IMG/VR virus record: IMGVR_UViG_3300025889_000121
Location: 1-61,938 of that record
Source of the DNA: a virus
Direction: 5' to 3' (one strand)
DNA length: 61,938 nucleotides
A program made the position numbers and the translations under genes. The notes beneath the pieces are model-generated. The model did not search any database, was not told where the DNA came from, and saw nothing but the letters and a program-made list of their open reading frames with translations. Below are positions 1 to 7,208 of this stretch, one piece after another. Each line of letters starts with the position of its first letter. Positions within the stretch are counted from its first letter, which is position 1.

Positions 1-172
1 TTTCTGTAATTAAATCTTTGCGAATACATCTGTAGCCGTTGTATTCTTTTTTACCCCTGTAATTTTTAATGTAGTGTATGTTTGCTTGAGTGCAGTTTTC
101 AAACGTGCCTCCAAATTTTTCATCGGGACCCAAATCACCTACTAAACTGATTATTAACACAAATTCCATCAT
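1..172 (-). CDS. Hypothetical protein, 5' part only (runs off the left edge)
   Basis: The reading frame opens at ATG 172, overlapping the stop of the zinc-ribbon gene upstream (ATGA overlap), and stays open to the window edge, giving 57 codons. The start MMEFVLIISLVGDLG is hydrophobic and could be a signal or anchor segment. The rest is polar with several aromatic residues and two cysteines. I do not recognise the family. The coupling and open frame support a real last gene of the leftward run; its C-terminus is outside the window. Confidence 0.55.
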   Translation of the reverse strand, partial: MMEFVLIISLVGDLGPDEKFGGTFENCTQANIHYIKNYRGKKEYNGYRCIRKDLITE

Positions 173-342
173 AGTTCTTTCCCACAAGACTCACAAAGAA
201 CAGGCTGACTCTCTGTCTTTTGCTGTTTATACCTACAATGCTTGCACCGTATTCCAAATATTCTATCATATCCGTCGTTAAATGCCTTGTTATCTGTGGG
301 TCTTTGTTTACTTCCTTTTCCTGCTTCATTATATATAGTCAT
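169..342 (-). CDS. Small zinc-ribbon protein (57 aa)
   Basis: It starts at ATG 342, overlapping the TAA of the oxygenase gene by one base (TAATG), and its stop overlaps the next start, so it is translationally coupled on both sides. The C-terminal half carries CKHC and CESC pairs, a four-cysteine zinc ribbon of the kind that binds nucleic acid or proteins. The N-terminal part contains GKGSKQRPTDNKAF and GYDRIFG, which I recall as a recurring signature of small phage proteins with no assigned function. The role is unknown. Confidence 0.7.
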   Translation of the reverse strand: MTIYNEAGKGSKQRPTDNKAFNDGYDRIFGIRCKHCRYKQQKTESQPVLCESCGKEL

Positions 343-962
343 TACCAAAAAGTCTCCAATTGTCCGTTTCTTCTAATTATGTGCCCTTGAAGAGTTATTC
401 TATATTCATTAGGCACAAACTCTTTTAGCCCTGCTATTCTATGAAGGGTAAGCCCATCATGTAGAATTAGTTCTTTTCTTTTGTATGGTAGATATTCTAT
501 TGTGTTTGCTTTAGTAATATATTCCATGCCACCACCTGACCTAGGCAAGTCTATGGCAACAGTGTAAGCATAAGCATCATCAATACCTGCACCTAAAGTC
601 ACATGTGGAAAGTCCTGGTGCCAATGCCCTGCTATATTTTTTTCTATAAATACTGGATCGCTTGGGAATATGTGGAAGCCTGGAATGGCTAAGTCTTCTG
701 TTAATACTACAGTCTCATCAAATATAAATGTTAAACTATCTAATAGTTTGCTGTATAGACCATAAAAGTTTTGAGCCAATAACTCATTTTGCCATTTAGA
801 TTCATCATAATATTCTTTTGTTTTACCATCTAAATATGCACTGCGGCCTAAAGTATAAAAAGGATACTCGTCAGAACGACTTATCCATAATTTAGTTAGC
901 TTATAAACTTTTTCTAAAATGTCTTTTATGTTTATATCTAAACTAATTTTTTTGTATTTCAC
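342..962 (-). CDS. 2-oxoglutarate/Fe(II)-dependent oxygenase
   Basis: The 206-residue protein shows the jelly-roll dioxygenase pattern: H115-x-D117 in GHWHQDFPHVTL, a distal His at H174 in LTLHRIAGL, and R188 in YRITLQGH as the likely 2-oxoglutarate anchor. Such enzymes use Fe(II), O2 and 2-oxoglutarate to hydroxylate proteins, nucleic acids or small molecules. The substrate is not evident. It lies in the early nucleic-acid metabolism run after a DUF1289-like gene (19-base overlap) and before a coupled zinc ribbon, so a nucleic-acid or host-protein substrate is possible. The iron triad is intact. Confidence 0.72.
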   Translation of the reverse strand: MKYKKISLDINIKDILEKVYKLTKLWISRSDEYPFYTLGRSAYLDGKTKEYYDESKWQNELLAQNFYGLYSKLLDSLTFIFDETVVLTEDLAIPGFHIFPSDPVFIEKNIAGHWHQDFPHVTLGAGIDDAYAYTVAIDLPRSGGGMEYITKANTIEYLPYKRKELILHDGLTLHRIAGLKEFVPNEYRITLQGHIIRRNGQLETFW

Positions 963-1131
963 TATATTTTCGTTTCCTCTCTTTTGCCATCTTTAGCAGT
1001 TCTTTTTTTGTTTGATCATCTAAGTATAGCCATTGTTCTAAATCGTCATAAGTTCTATAGCAAGATGTGCACATATTAACCCCATCAATGAGGGCGTATG
1101 AACATACTCCATTGCAAGAACTATCTACCAT
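943..1131 (-). CDS. DUF1289-like small cysteine protein
   Basis: CNGVC and CTSC followed by YRTYDDLEQW match the pattern of DUF1289 proteins, small cysteine-rich proteins thought to bind metal or an Fe-S cluster. I use ATG 1131 (62 aa) with AAAGAG upstream. A longer frame to a GTG at 1173 would begin inside a rho-independent terminator stem, which is unlikely. The 3' end overlaps the oxygenase start. Because a terminator lies just upstream, expression may depend on readthrough. The function is unknown. Confidence 0.65.
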   Translation of the reverse strand: MVDSSCNGVCSYALIDGVNMCTSCYRTYDDLEQWLYLDDQTKKELLKMAKERKRKYSEIQKN

Positions 1132-1159
1132 AATATCATACTCTTTTGTTAACTGTAAA

Positions 1160-1201
1160 GAAAAACGCACCACTAAAGGAAACTAGCAAAATGTGGTGCG
1201 T
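1160..1201 (-). terminator. Rho-independent terminator, leftward
   Basis: On the minus strand a 9-bp perfect stem (ACGCACCAC / GTGGTGCGT, arms at 1193-1201 and 1165-1173) is followed by TTTTTC. It lies after the HNH-like gene and before the DUF1289-like gene. It should end much of the transcript coming from the polymerase operon, while genes downstream have no obvious promoter of their own. Confidence 0.75.
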
Positions 1202-1236
1202 CTTAATGGCATGAATCGAGGGAGGATGCCCCATGC

Positions 1237-1527
1237 CTAGGCTTTTTTATTTTTATACTTTTTACCTACAACGTTTTTCTTTAAACTGCTGTCTTTGTTT
1301 CTTGGAAAAGAACTATTCTTATCAAAGTCTCTAACTCTTAAATTACTCATGGTGTTAGAGCCACCTTTACTTAAAGGTGTTTTGTGATCTACGGCTTTGC
1401 CGTCACCCTTTTTAACTTTGCCTAATCTTTCCATCATTCGTCTAGCTTTATTTCTAGCCACACGTTTTTTAATTTGATCAGGTTTGCTTTTATATTCTCT
1501 ATTTTCTTTTGCGTAATCTCGTGTCAT
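1237..1527 (-). CDS. HNH-like nuclease-related protein
   Basis: This 96-residue, lysine- and arginine-rich protein has an arginine-rich helix (RNKARRMMERLGKVKKGDG), then VDHKTPLSKGGSN and NLRVRD, which resembles the core of HNH endonucleases (DH...N spacing). It is widespread next to phage replication genes. No zinc cysteines are present. It may be an active nicking nuclease or only a DNA-binding relative. It is the last gene before the 1160-1201 terminator, and its ATG abuts the stop of the RecB-like gene. Confidence 0.6.
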   Translation of the reverse strand: MTRDYAKENREYKSKPDQIKKRVARNKARRMMERLGKVKKGDGKAVDHKTPLSKGGSNTMSNLRVRDFDKNSSFPRNKDSSLKKNVVGKKYKNKKA

Positions 1528-2198
1528 TATTTACCCCAATGCGGACATCCTTGAACAGGACAAAACTTTTTACATGCAAAGTTAGGTATAGGGTTAAACA
1601 CTTCCGTATCATAAGCAGTATCCATACGCTGTATTAACCTAGACCACTCTGCAAATATATCACTGATATTGGTATTATTATACTCCTGTTTTATTATATC
1701 TTTACACACTAAAAATATTAATCCTGCTTTTATTTTTTCTACTTCGGGAAAATGTTTAAATATAGCTAAACTAAGTAAACCAAGCTGTTTTGTATCTGCA
1801 TACTCACTGCTCTTTCCTGTTTTATAATCGATTATTGTAGCTAGTTTCTTGTCTTTGTCAAGTATCATTAAGTCTACTGCACCTCTCCACCAGACATTAT
1901 CATCAAAGAACCCACAAGGCTCTAATGTTTTTGTAAGGCCCAGTCTAAGTTCACAATGCTTTTCCCCTGGAATTTCTAATAGCTTGTCTATAATGCTTTG
2001 AAACTCCTTAAATTTTTCTGGCAGCGGAACTCCATCTCTTACGTATTCTTCCGCAGCTTTGTGAACTGCGTTACCATACAAGAAATGTTTTTGGTTAGGA
2101 TCTTGCTTTATGTCCTTAGCAACATACAAGTGATAATACTGCTTAGGGCACTTCTCAAAAGTTGTCGCACTTGAATACGACCATGTGTATTTAGCCAT
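1527..2198 (-). CDS. RecB/Cas4-like PD-(D/E)XK exonuclease
   Basis: Motifs of the PD-(D/E)XK superfamily appear in order: GNAVHKAAE (H46), RGAVDLM (D109), IIDYKTGK (D124, K126) and Q138. A cysteine at C17 (FEKCPKQYY) and a C-terminal cluster C209, C213, C218 (ACKKFCPVQGCPHWGK) form the four-cysteine arrangement that holds a 4Fe-4S cluster in Cas4/AddB-type nucleases. It is likely a 5'-3' DNA exonuclease in replication or recombination, or in host DNA degradation. It abuts the DNA polymerase gene (shared base at 2198) and should be co-transcribed with it. Confidence 0.8.
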   Translation of the reverse strand: MAKYTWSYSSATTFEKCPKQYYHLYVAKDIKQDPNQKHFLYGNAVHKAAEEYVRDGVPLPEKFKEFQSIIDKLLEIPGEKHCELRLGLTKTLEPCGFFDDNVWWRGAVDLMILDKDKKLATIIDYKTGKSSEYADTKQLGLLSLAIFKHFPEVEKIKAGLIFLVCKDIIKQEYNNTNISDIFAEWSRLIQRMDTAYDTEVFNPIPNFACKKFCPVQGCPHWGK

Positions 2199-4030
2199 TA
2201 TTTTGCATCCATATAGTTGTCCCCAACTCCTACTTCACAGTCGAGGGGTAAGTCGGAACACCATACTGGAGCCGTAGTCATGCACTCCTTGACGTATGAT
2301 ACGCAATTATCTACTTCATTTTCTTTGCATAACATTACAAGTTCATCGTGAACAGTCATAACTACAGGATACTTTTTAGATACTGCAACTAATTGCTCCC
2401 CAATTATGTCTCTGGCTAACGACTGAATGCAACGTTGAAAAGTTTTTGCTGGGTGTGTGTATTCAACTATTATGCTGTTGCCCATCTTCTTATCATATAC
2501 CCATGTTGCTCTACCATCTTCTGTTTCTATCTGTCTCAAGTTTGGCAAAGGCAATAGCATTTTATTAGGTTTTAGCATTCCTTGTTTTGAAATGCTTTCT
2601 ATTATTCTTTTGTTTCCCATACTATATTTCTTTCCTTTAGAAACAGCTTCTAACATCGATCCTGCTTCGTCCCAAGAATTAACTAGTAAAGGGTTGGATG
2701 CTCTATAGTTATAAACAATACCTTTAATCTCTTCTATATCTTTATCCACACCACCTTGAGTTAAGATAGCGTGCATTTTGTTAGCACCAACACCATAAAT
2801 ACCTGATAGATTAACAACTTTAAATATATAACGCAAGTCTTTGTCTACACTATCATAATCAATTCCCATAATTTCTGCTGCGGACATTTTGTATAAGTCA
2901 ACACCTTTGTTAATCAAATCTATCTTGTTGTAGTCTTGAGCAAACCAATAAGCAAGTCGTAATTCAATATTGCTCAAGTCTGATGCAACTATCTTGTGTC
3001 CTTCTGGAGCGCATATAGCTCTACGGAGCTCAGACATGCGGGGGAGATTTTGTAGATTGATTCCATCTACACCACTCCATCTATGTGATATAACTGCCCC
3101 AGAATATTTCAATGGAACAGGTAGGGTTCCCCTGTTTGCAATAGATATAAAGTTCTCTGTGCGTGTTTCTTCTATGGTTGATTTGTTTCCTATTCGTGCA
3201 GAGGCGAGGGTTTGTATATATGGATCTTCGTGTTCTAGCAGTGCTTTAAAACCTTCGTCTGTCTTAGCAAAAGCGTAGGTATCTTTCCCTGTGGTAGGGC
3301 TTTTTTTCATAGGGACTTTTACTTTCATAGATTTTAAAAGTTCTGCAAATTGAGGGTTACTCATTAGAACTTTTTTATCTACAGCAACGCTATCTAATAG
3401 TTCTTGTTTTCCTGTTTTTATCTTAGCTAAATGTTTTATAAGCAACGCTTTATTTATTTTTAGTTTAGGTTCAGAAAACATTCTTATAGTTAAGTCAATT
3501 AATTTTAATTCAGTAGATGTGAATCTATTGACTAATTGAAAAAACAAAGCGTAAGTTAATTCAACGTCATTCTTACAGTATTCACCGTATGCTTTTAGTT
3601 CATTATATTTAAAGGTTAATCTATGCTTACCTAACGCATCTAAAACTTCTGTTCCTTTTTCTCCCAAGTTATATAGACGTGCTAAGTTCTTAAGAGATAC
3701 AGACTCTGTTAGTCCGTGAATTATGATTCCCATACTCATGGTATCAAACAGGCCTTTTGGTTTTATGTCGAATATCCAACTTAAGATTGACGCATCAAAG
3801 CGCATGTTGTGCCCAAGCACAAACTTGTTTTCTAAATCATAACTATTGAGGAAGTCTTTTGTTTCTTGGTGAGTGCCTGTAAACCATACAGGTTCTTTAT
3901 CGGCTTGTTTTACAGAGACACCTATAACTTCAAATTGTGGATCTCTTATATATTCTTCTGTAGTGTATTTATTTAAGCCGTAGTTTTTATCGTAGTATGT
4001 TTCAAAGTCGATTGTTATTAAGTTCTTCAT
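2198..4030 (-). CDS. polA: DNA polymerase I-type (family A) with 3'-5' exonuclease
   Basis: The 610-residue protein has an N-terminal DEDDy proofreading domain (D8, E10 in TIDFETYY; D79 in HNMRFDA; Y151 and D155 in YCKND) and a C-terminal palm/fingers domain. Motif A is ASDLSNIELR (D351), motif B is RYIFKVVNLSGIYG (R400, K404, Y412) and motif C is TVHDEL (H561, D562, E563). There is no 5'-3' exonuclease domain. At the site equivalent to E. coli Phe762 it has Leu408, followed by Ser instead of Gly. It is the main replicative polymerase candidate here and works with the primase-helicase at 57229-60075. Confidence 0.95.
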   Translation of the reverse strand: MKNLITIDFETYYDKNYGLNKYTTEEYIRDPQFEVIGVSVKQADKEPVWFTGTHQETKDFLNSYDLENKFVLGHNMRFDASILSWIFDIKPKGLFDTMSMGIIIHGLTESVSLKNLARLYNLGEKGTEVLDALGKHRLTFKYNELKAYGEYCKNDVELTYALFFQLVNRFTSTELKLIDLTIRMFSEPKLKINKALLIKHLAKIKTGKQELLDSVAVDKKVLMSNPQFAELLKSMKVKVPMKKSPTTGKDTYAFAKTDEGFKALLEHEDPYIQTLASARIGNKSTIEETRTENFISIANRGTLPVPLKYSGAVISHRWSGVDGINLQNLPRMSELRRAICAPEGHKIVASDLSNIELRLAYWFAQDYNKIDLINKGVDLYKMSAAEIMGIDYDSVDKDLRYIFKVVNLSGIYGVGANKMHAILTQGGVDKDIEEIKGIVYNYRASNPLLVNSWDEAGSMLEAVSKGKKYSMGNKRIIESISKQGMLKPNKMLLPLPNLRQIETEDGRATWVYDKKMGNSIIVEYTHPAKTFQRCIQSLARDIIGEQLVAVSKKYPVVMTVHDELVMLCKENEVDNCVSYVKECMTTAPVWCSDLPLDCEVGVGDNYMDAK

Positions 4031-4193
4031 CTAGTCCTTTCTTTTCTTTTTTACAGTAGCCCTGCAAGTTATACTCTCCCATTTGATTTGTATAACCACA
4101 CCACCACTTACCTGCTTGGTTAAATTTTGCAGAGTCGCCACATTTATGACAAACTGCTTTCCCTACCCCCATATCTATATTCCCTTTCTTCAT
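4002..4193 (-). CDS. Small zinc-ribbon protein (63 aa)
   Basis: CHKC near residue 15 and later single cysteines (WWCGY, GYCKKE) suggest a zinc ribbon. The start at 4193 overlaps the stop of the upstream zinc-finger gene (ATGA), and the 3' end overlaps the polymerase start by 29 bases. An internal ATG at 4175-4173 is a possible alternative start. The function is unknown; coupling places it in the polymerase operon. Confidence 0.65.
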   Translation of the reverse strand: MKKGNIDMGVGKAVCHKCGDSAKFNQAGKWWCGYTNQMGEYNLQGYCKKEKKGLDEELNNNRL

Positions 4194-4390
4194 ACCTTGT
4201 TTGCATATAACTCATGATCATTACGACATTCAATGGAGCACCACCTCCTGTTGTCACTTTCTTGTATAGGTTCGCCACACCAAATGCACTTGTTTGTGTC
4301 ATTGGTAGGTATCTTTGTGTCAACAGATTTGAGAGTCTTTTCTAACTGTCTCTCAAGTTCGTCATTAGCAACATCAGCTTCGTCTACCAT
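4190..4390 (-). CDS. Small C4 zinc-finger protein (66 aa)
   Basis: CIWCGEPIQ and RWCSIECRND give two CxxC/CxxxC pairs about 12 residues apart. This is similar to the zinc finger of DksA/TraR-like proteins, but without their coiled coil. The N-terminal 30 residues are acidic. The start at 4390 lies 14 bases downstream of palindrome copy a (4405-4434), with GGGGT as a weak ribosome binding site. It is the first gene after that element, ahead of the polymerase. Confidence 0.68.
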   Translation of the reverse strand: MVDEADVANDELERQLEKTLKSVDTKIPTNDTNKCIWCGEPIQESDNRRWCSIECRNDHELYANKV

Positions 4391-4404
4391 CGGTCATACC
4401 CCAA

Positions 4405-4434
4405 GCACGTTTTCACAAAATTGTGAATTTGTGC
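4405..4434 (-). promoter_or_regulatory. 30-base leader palindrome, copy a
   Basis: Inner arms TTCACAA / TTGTGAA around a 2-base centre, outer arms GCAC / GTGC, extended by an A-T pair (4404/4435). It sits between DUF3310, whose stop codon it touches, and the zinc-finger gene at 4390. No separate promoter is visible, so it is intercistronic. Confidence 0.7.
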
Positions 4435-4658
4435 TACTTATCCCTAACTTTATTTCTTAGTTTTTGTAAGTAATAATCTGCTTTATCTAAATCTTCAACG
4501 CCGTTTTTTAAAGCAAATCTCCAAACGTATTTAATTACGTTAGCTACGCATACAGCAATGATACCAACAAGTCCTGTGGTTGCTGACTCAATAGCATCAA
4601 TACATTCTACCTTACCTTGAGTGTAATGAGAAGGCCTGTTTACGTTATCAGTTTTCAT
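4434..4658 (-). CDS. DUF3310 (SaV-like) protein
   Basis: VNRPSHYTQGKVECIDAIE at the start and VIKYVWRFALKNGVEDLDKADYYL later are the typical DUF3310 signature: a short phage protein sometimes called nucleotide kinase-like, without proven activity. Its length of 74 aa is normal for the family. The middle (GLVGIIAVCVAN) is more hydrophobic than usual. It overlaps the VRR-NUC gene by 11 bases, and its stop codon touches palindrome copy a. Confidence 0.8.
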   Translation of the reverse strand: MKTDNVNRPSHYTQGKVECIDAIESATTGLVGIIAVCVANVIKYVWRFALKNGVEDLDKADYYLQKLRNKVRDK

Positions 4659-4959
4659 TTATACGTTGCTTTCCTGTAACATAAAACTCTAGCATATCAA
4701 CATTTGTTTCATCAATCAATAGGGATATACCACCTTGGATAGATATTTCTCTGAGGTTTTTTTGTTGGAGGGCTGTGGGTTTGTTGCCGTTGGCTTTACA
4801 TTCTATGCCAATAAACTTTCCTTTGTAGCATGCAATAATGTCAGGAACACCTGCACGCATGTAGCCACTGGCGATGGGAAAAAAATAGTATGCACCGAGA
4901 CGTTTTAATTTCTCAACTGCTTTATTTTTAACCCACCGTTCAGTAACTTTTTTTACCAT
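4648..4959 (-). CDS. VRR-NUC domain nuclease
   Basis: This 103-residue protein is a stand-alone VRR-NUC fold: GVPDIIACYKGKFIGIECKA gives D40, E53 and K55 of the PD-(D/E)XK core, and LQQ at 64-66 provides the trailing Gln. Stand-alone phage VRR-NUC proteins have been linked to Holliday-junction or branched-DNA cleavage, so a role in resolving replication intermediates before packaging is likely. It sits six bases downstream of a hypothetical gene and overlaps DUF3310. Confidence 0.85.
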   Translation of the reverse strand: MVKKVTERWVKNKAVEKLKRLGAYYFFPIASGYMRAGVPDIIACYKGKFIGIECKANGNKPTALQQKNLREISIQGGISLLIDETNVDMLEFYVTGKQRINEN

Positions 4960-4964
4960 GTTAT

Positions 4965-5267
4965 CTAGGATAACATAGATTTTTGCTTTGCGATAGATTT
5001 TTGTATATCAATGTATTGATAAAGGTAAGCTATGTTTTTTGCTCTTTTGAGAATATCAAAAGCTTGCATCTTGCCATCAATTATTAATTTCAAATCTAGA
5101 TATTCTCTGTCTTTGTCATTCTCGATAACAAGATAAAAATCATTCTCACGCATACCAACACCTTTTACAATAACTCTCGGCTCAGCAAGTTTCAACAATG
5201 CAATCTTCTTTCGGTGCTCTTTTGGAATGTCTGCATTGTTTTCATCACTAGCGCGATATACTTTCAT
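4965..5267 (-). CDS. Hypothetical protein (100 aa)
   Basis: No family recognised. The protein is charged, with alternating strand-like segments (RVIVKGVGM, FYLVIEND, LKLIIDGKM) and a helical lysine-rich C-terminus. Its start overlaps the stop of the 281-aa gene (4 bases), so it belongs to the MoxR/VWA operon. No catalytic or metal motif is seen. Confidence 0.6.
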   Translation of the reverse strand: MKVYRASDENNADIPKEHRKKIALLKLAEPRVIVKGVGMRENDFYLVIENDKDREYLDLKLIIDGKMQAFDILKRAKNIAYLYQYIDIQKSIAKQKSMLS

Positions 5268-6109
5268 ATAAGCCCCATAATTTCGTTAACTTTGTTAGCT
5301 ACATGTTTACGTAAAAAATCATTCTCGCGTAAGTCTTGAGCATCTACACCAACAATAGCTTTTTCAAGTTCTTGACGAGCCGATTCTAATTTAGGATCTT
5401 TAGTAATGTTTAAGCTAGATAACAAACCTGTTAACTCTAGTGCATTAGTAACAAGGGTATCTCTAAATATTTTCTTATCTTCACCTTGCAATCTCTCAAG
5501 CATGTGTGCAAGTGTATCGTGCAATCTTGTCCATGCTGAATCCATAGCAAACTTAATCCTATCGTTGTATGCTTTTTCATACTGTTCTTTCAAGTCTTTT
5601 TTCATTTCGGTATTTATATTATCGAAATGATTAACCTCAGGAACAGGTAGAAACGTATACCCAATTTTGTATTTACTGCGTATTTCATCTGCTGCAGGGT
5701 ATTCACTTCTATCAAACAACGCACCTAGTTTGTATGCCATAGCATCTACAATCTTTGGATAGTTATTTATAAACTCATTGACGCGTTCTTGAAACAACTC
5801 TTGGTGTTCGTCCATTTGTTGTTTGTAATCAAAAAACTGTGTCATGGGCAACAAACGAATACCACCACTAGAAGACCATGGAAGTGTTTGTCTCATGTGG
5901 TAGTCCCTAATTTCACTAGCATGTTGCTGTATTTTTGCCAGTGCTTCAGACCCTGCCAGTAGGTGTTTGTTGTAGTTACCAGCTGAAGTTGTTGCACCTT
6001 TACTTACACTAACTTCTTTGGATACACCTTTATCTAGTTTTCTTGCAGTCCATAACGATATGTTAAGTTCAACAAGAACATTACTTGATGCAATATTTAT
6101 ATCACTCAT
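5264..6109 (-). CDS. DUF3150-like protein of the MoxR/VWA module
   Basis: The 281-aa protein is mostly helical with long charged stretches, starting with NVLVELNISLWTARKLDK. From memory this opening resembles DUF3150 proteins, which often sit beside MoxR ATPases and VWA proteins in phages. It starts overlapping the upstream DUF6878-like gene. It is probably a client or adaptor of the ATPase rather than an enzyme, as no catalytic motif is visible. The family call comes from memory and context. Confidence 0.6.
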   Translation of the reverse strand: MSDINIASSNVLVELNISLWTARKLDKGVSKEVSVSKGATTSAGNYNKHLLAGSEALAKIQQHASEIRDYHMRQTLPWSSSGGIRLLPMTQFFDYKQQMDEHQELFQERVNEFINNYPKIVDAMAYKLGALFDRSEYPAADEIRSKYKIGYTFLPVPEVNHFDNINTEMKKDLKEQYEKAYNDRIKFAMDSAWTRLHDTLAHMLERLQGEDKKIFRDTLVTNALELTGLLSSLNITKDPKLESARQELEKAIVGVDAQDLRENDFLRKHVANKVNEIMGLI

Positions 6110-6558
6110 GCTGTTACCCCCTCTCCTTTAAATATGTTTTCAAAATAATCAAAATCAAACTGCGTGTTTTCTACCTCTATATATCTTTGATTCATATCAA
6201 ATTCTACACAAATATCATCGATATTAGATATGTTAATGACTATTTCACCATAGCCACCATCGTTGTTATACCAATCAACACCTGTTTTATCTAGCATTTG
6301 GTAGCCTAAATCCTCAAGGGCGGCTTGCAAAGTTGTATCTTTAGGTTTGCCTGCGTCGTGATAATTTTCACTAGTCCACAAAATTGTAGTGATAGGTGTT
6401 GTTACATGCTTATCACTAGCGTCCATTAATGAAACAGAATCAATAGAGCCACTATCCCCTGCCCCTTCAAAAGTTATTACTATTTTTGCTACGTTGTGAA
6501 GCCGTAGCTGAGCAAACAACGAATCTATTTCTTTGTTTGTTACGATTGCTTTTTCCAT
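6106..6558 (-). CDS. DUF6878-like protein
   Basis: The 150-residue protein contains VDWYNNDGGYGEIVINI and CVEFDMNQRYIE, which resemble the conserved part of DUF6878 (WxNNxGGxG...DxNxRY). I know of no activity for that family. It is embedded between two coupled genes of the MoxR/VWA operon (overlap at 6106-6109, shared base at 6558), so it probably acts with that module. Confidence 0.62.
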   Translation of the reverse strand: MEKAIVTNKEIDSLFAQLRLHNVAKIVITFEGAGDSGSIDSVSLMDASDKHVTTPITTILWTSENYHDAGKPKDTTLQAALEDLGYQMLDKTGVDWYNNDGGYGEIVINISNIDDICVEFDMNQRYIEVENTQFDFDYFENIFKGEGVTA

Positions 6559-7208
6559 TATTTTTCCTCCCTATAACTAATTTTAAACTCGTTAATCTCT
6601 CTATTAATCATGCGATTAATAATTTGTAGGCCTTCGTTTTCAGGATGCATAGCCGTATAGCCCTTCTTAACAATTTTACTTAATCGTTTTTCCATATCTT
6701 CACGAACAGGATCAGCTTCAGGCAATTGATATCCATGAGCACCCACATGGGGTCTCACTCCTGTTTCAATTTCTAAAGTTACAGGCATATCAGGTGGCAA
6801 GTTTTTTATGTTATTAAGTTCTGCCAAATTTTCCTCTTGACGCGTTGCATCTATATAATACTTTTCCTTATCTAAAAGGGCTCGTAAACTTAGATACTGT
6901 TCTACTTCTGTCCATATAGGATGGCTTGCTTTATAATTTTTAAATGTATGAGTCATATAGTAGTCATCTCTAATATGTGGGTGAAACTCTGCTGCATATT
7001 TCTCCCATAACTCTCTAGATAAAAATTTAGTCATAACCTCACTATAACCCGTTGCACCTGTCTCATAATACTTTTTGATGTTCTTTAATTGAGCATCAGT
7101 TAAAGTTGTTACATCAATTACTCCTTCAAGTTTTTTCATGTGTTGCAAATGTTTTTCAGGAACGTGAACTCCCATTTTAGTCTCCTTCATATTTAATAGT
7201 TTTACCAT
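6558..7208 (-). CDS. Hypothetical protein (216 aa), MoxR/VWA operon
   Basis: No family recognised. The sequence is charged and helical, with no transmembrane segment and no cysteine pairs. A downstream ATG in GVHVPEKH context (MGVHVPEKH, residue 12) is an alternative start. The 5' end overlaps the 3' end of the VWA gene by 32 bases. That argues for the internal start, though the longer one also keeps the operon coupled. Confidence 0.6.
   Translation of the reverse strand: MVKLLNMKETKMGVHVPEKHLQHMKKLEGVIDVTTLTDAQLKNIKKYYETGATGYSEVMTKFLSRELWEKYAAEFHPHIRDDYYMTHTFKNYKASHPIWTEVEQYLSLRALLDKEKYYIDATRQEENLAELNNIKNLPPDMPVTLEIETGVRPHVGAHGYQLPEADPVREDMEKRLSKIVKKGYTAMHPENEGLQIINRMINREINEFKISYREEK

Noticed and set aside
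135-329. 64-codon minus-strand frame near the left edge
   Set aside because: It competes with a double-coupled zinc-ribbon frame with clear CxxC pairs at 169-342.
1132-1173. Upstream extension of the DUF1289-like gene to a GTG
   Set aside because: The GTG is part of a terminator stem; a good ATG lies 14 codons on.
1208-1248. Palindromes GGCATG / CATGCC and GCCTAGGC before a T run on the plus strand
   Set aside because: No rightward gene lies upstream, and the T run is part of the lysine-rich codons of the HNH-like gene.
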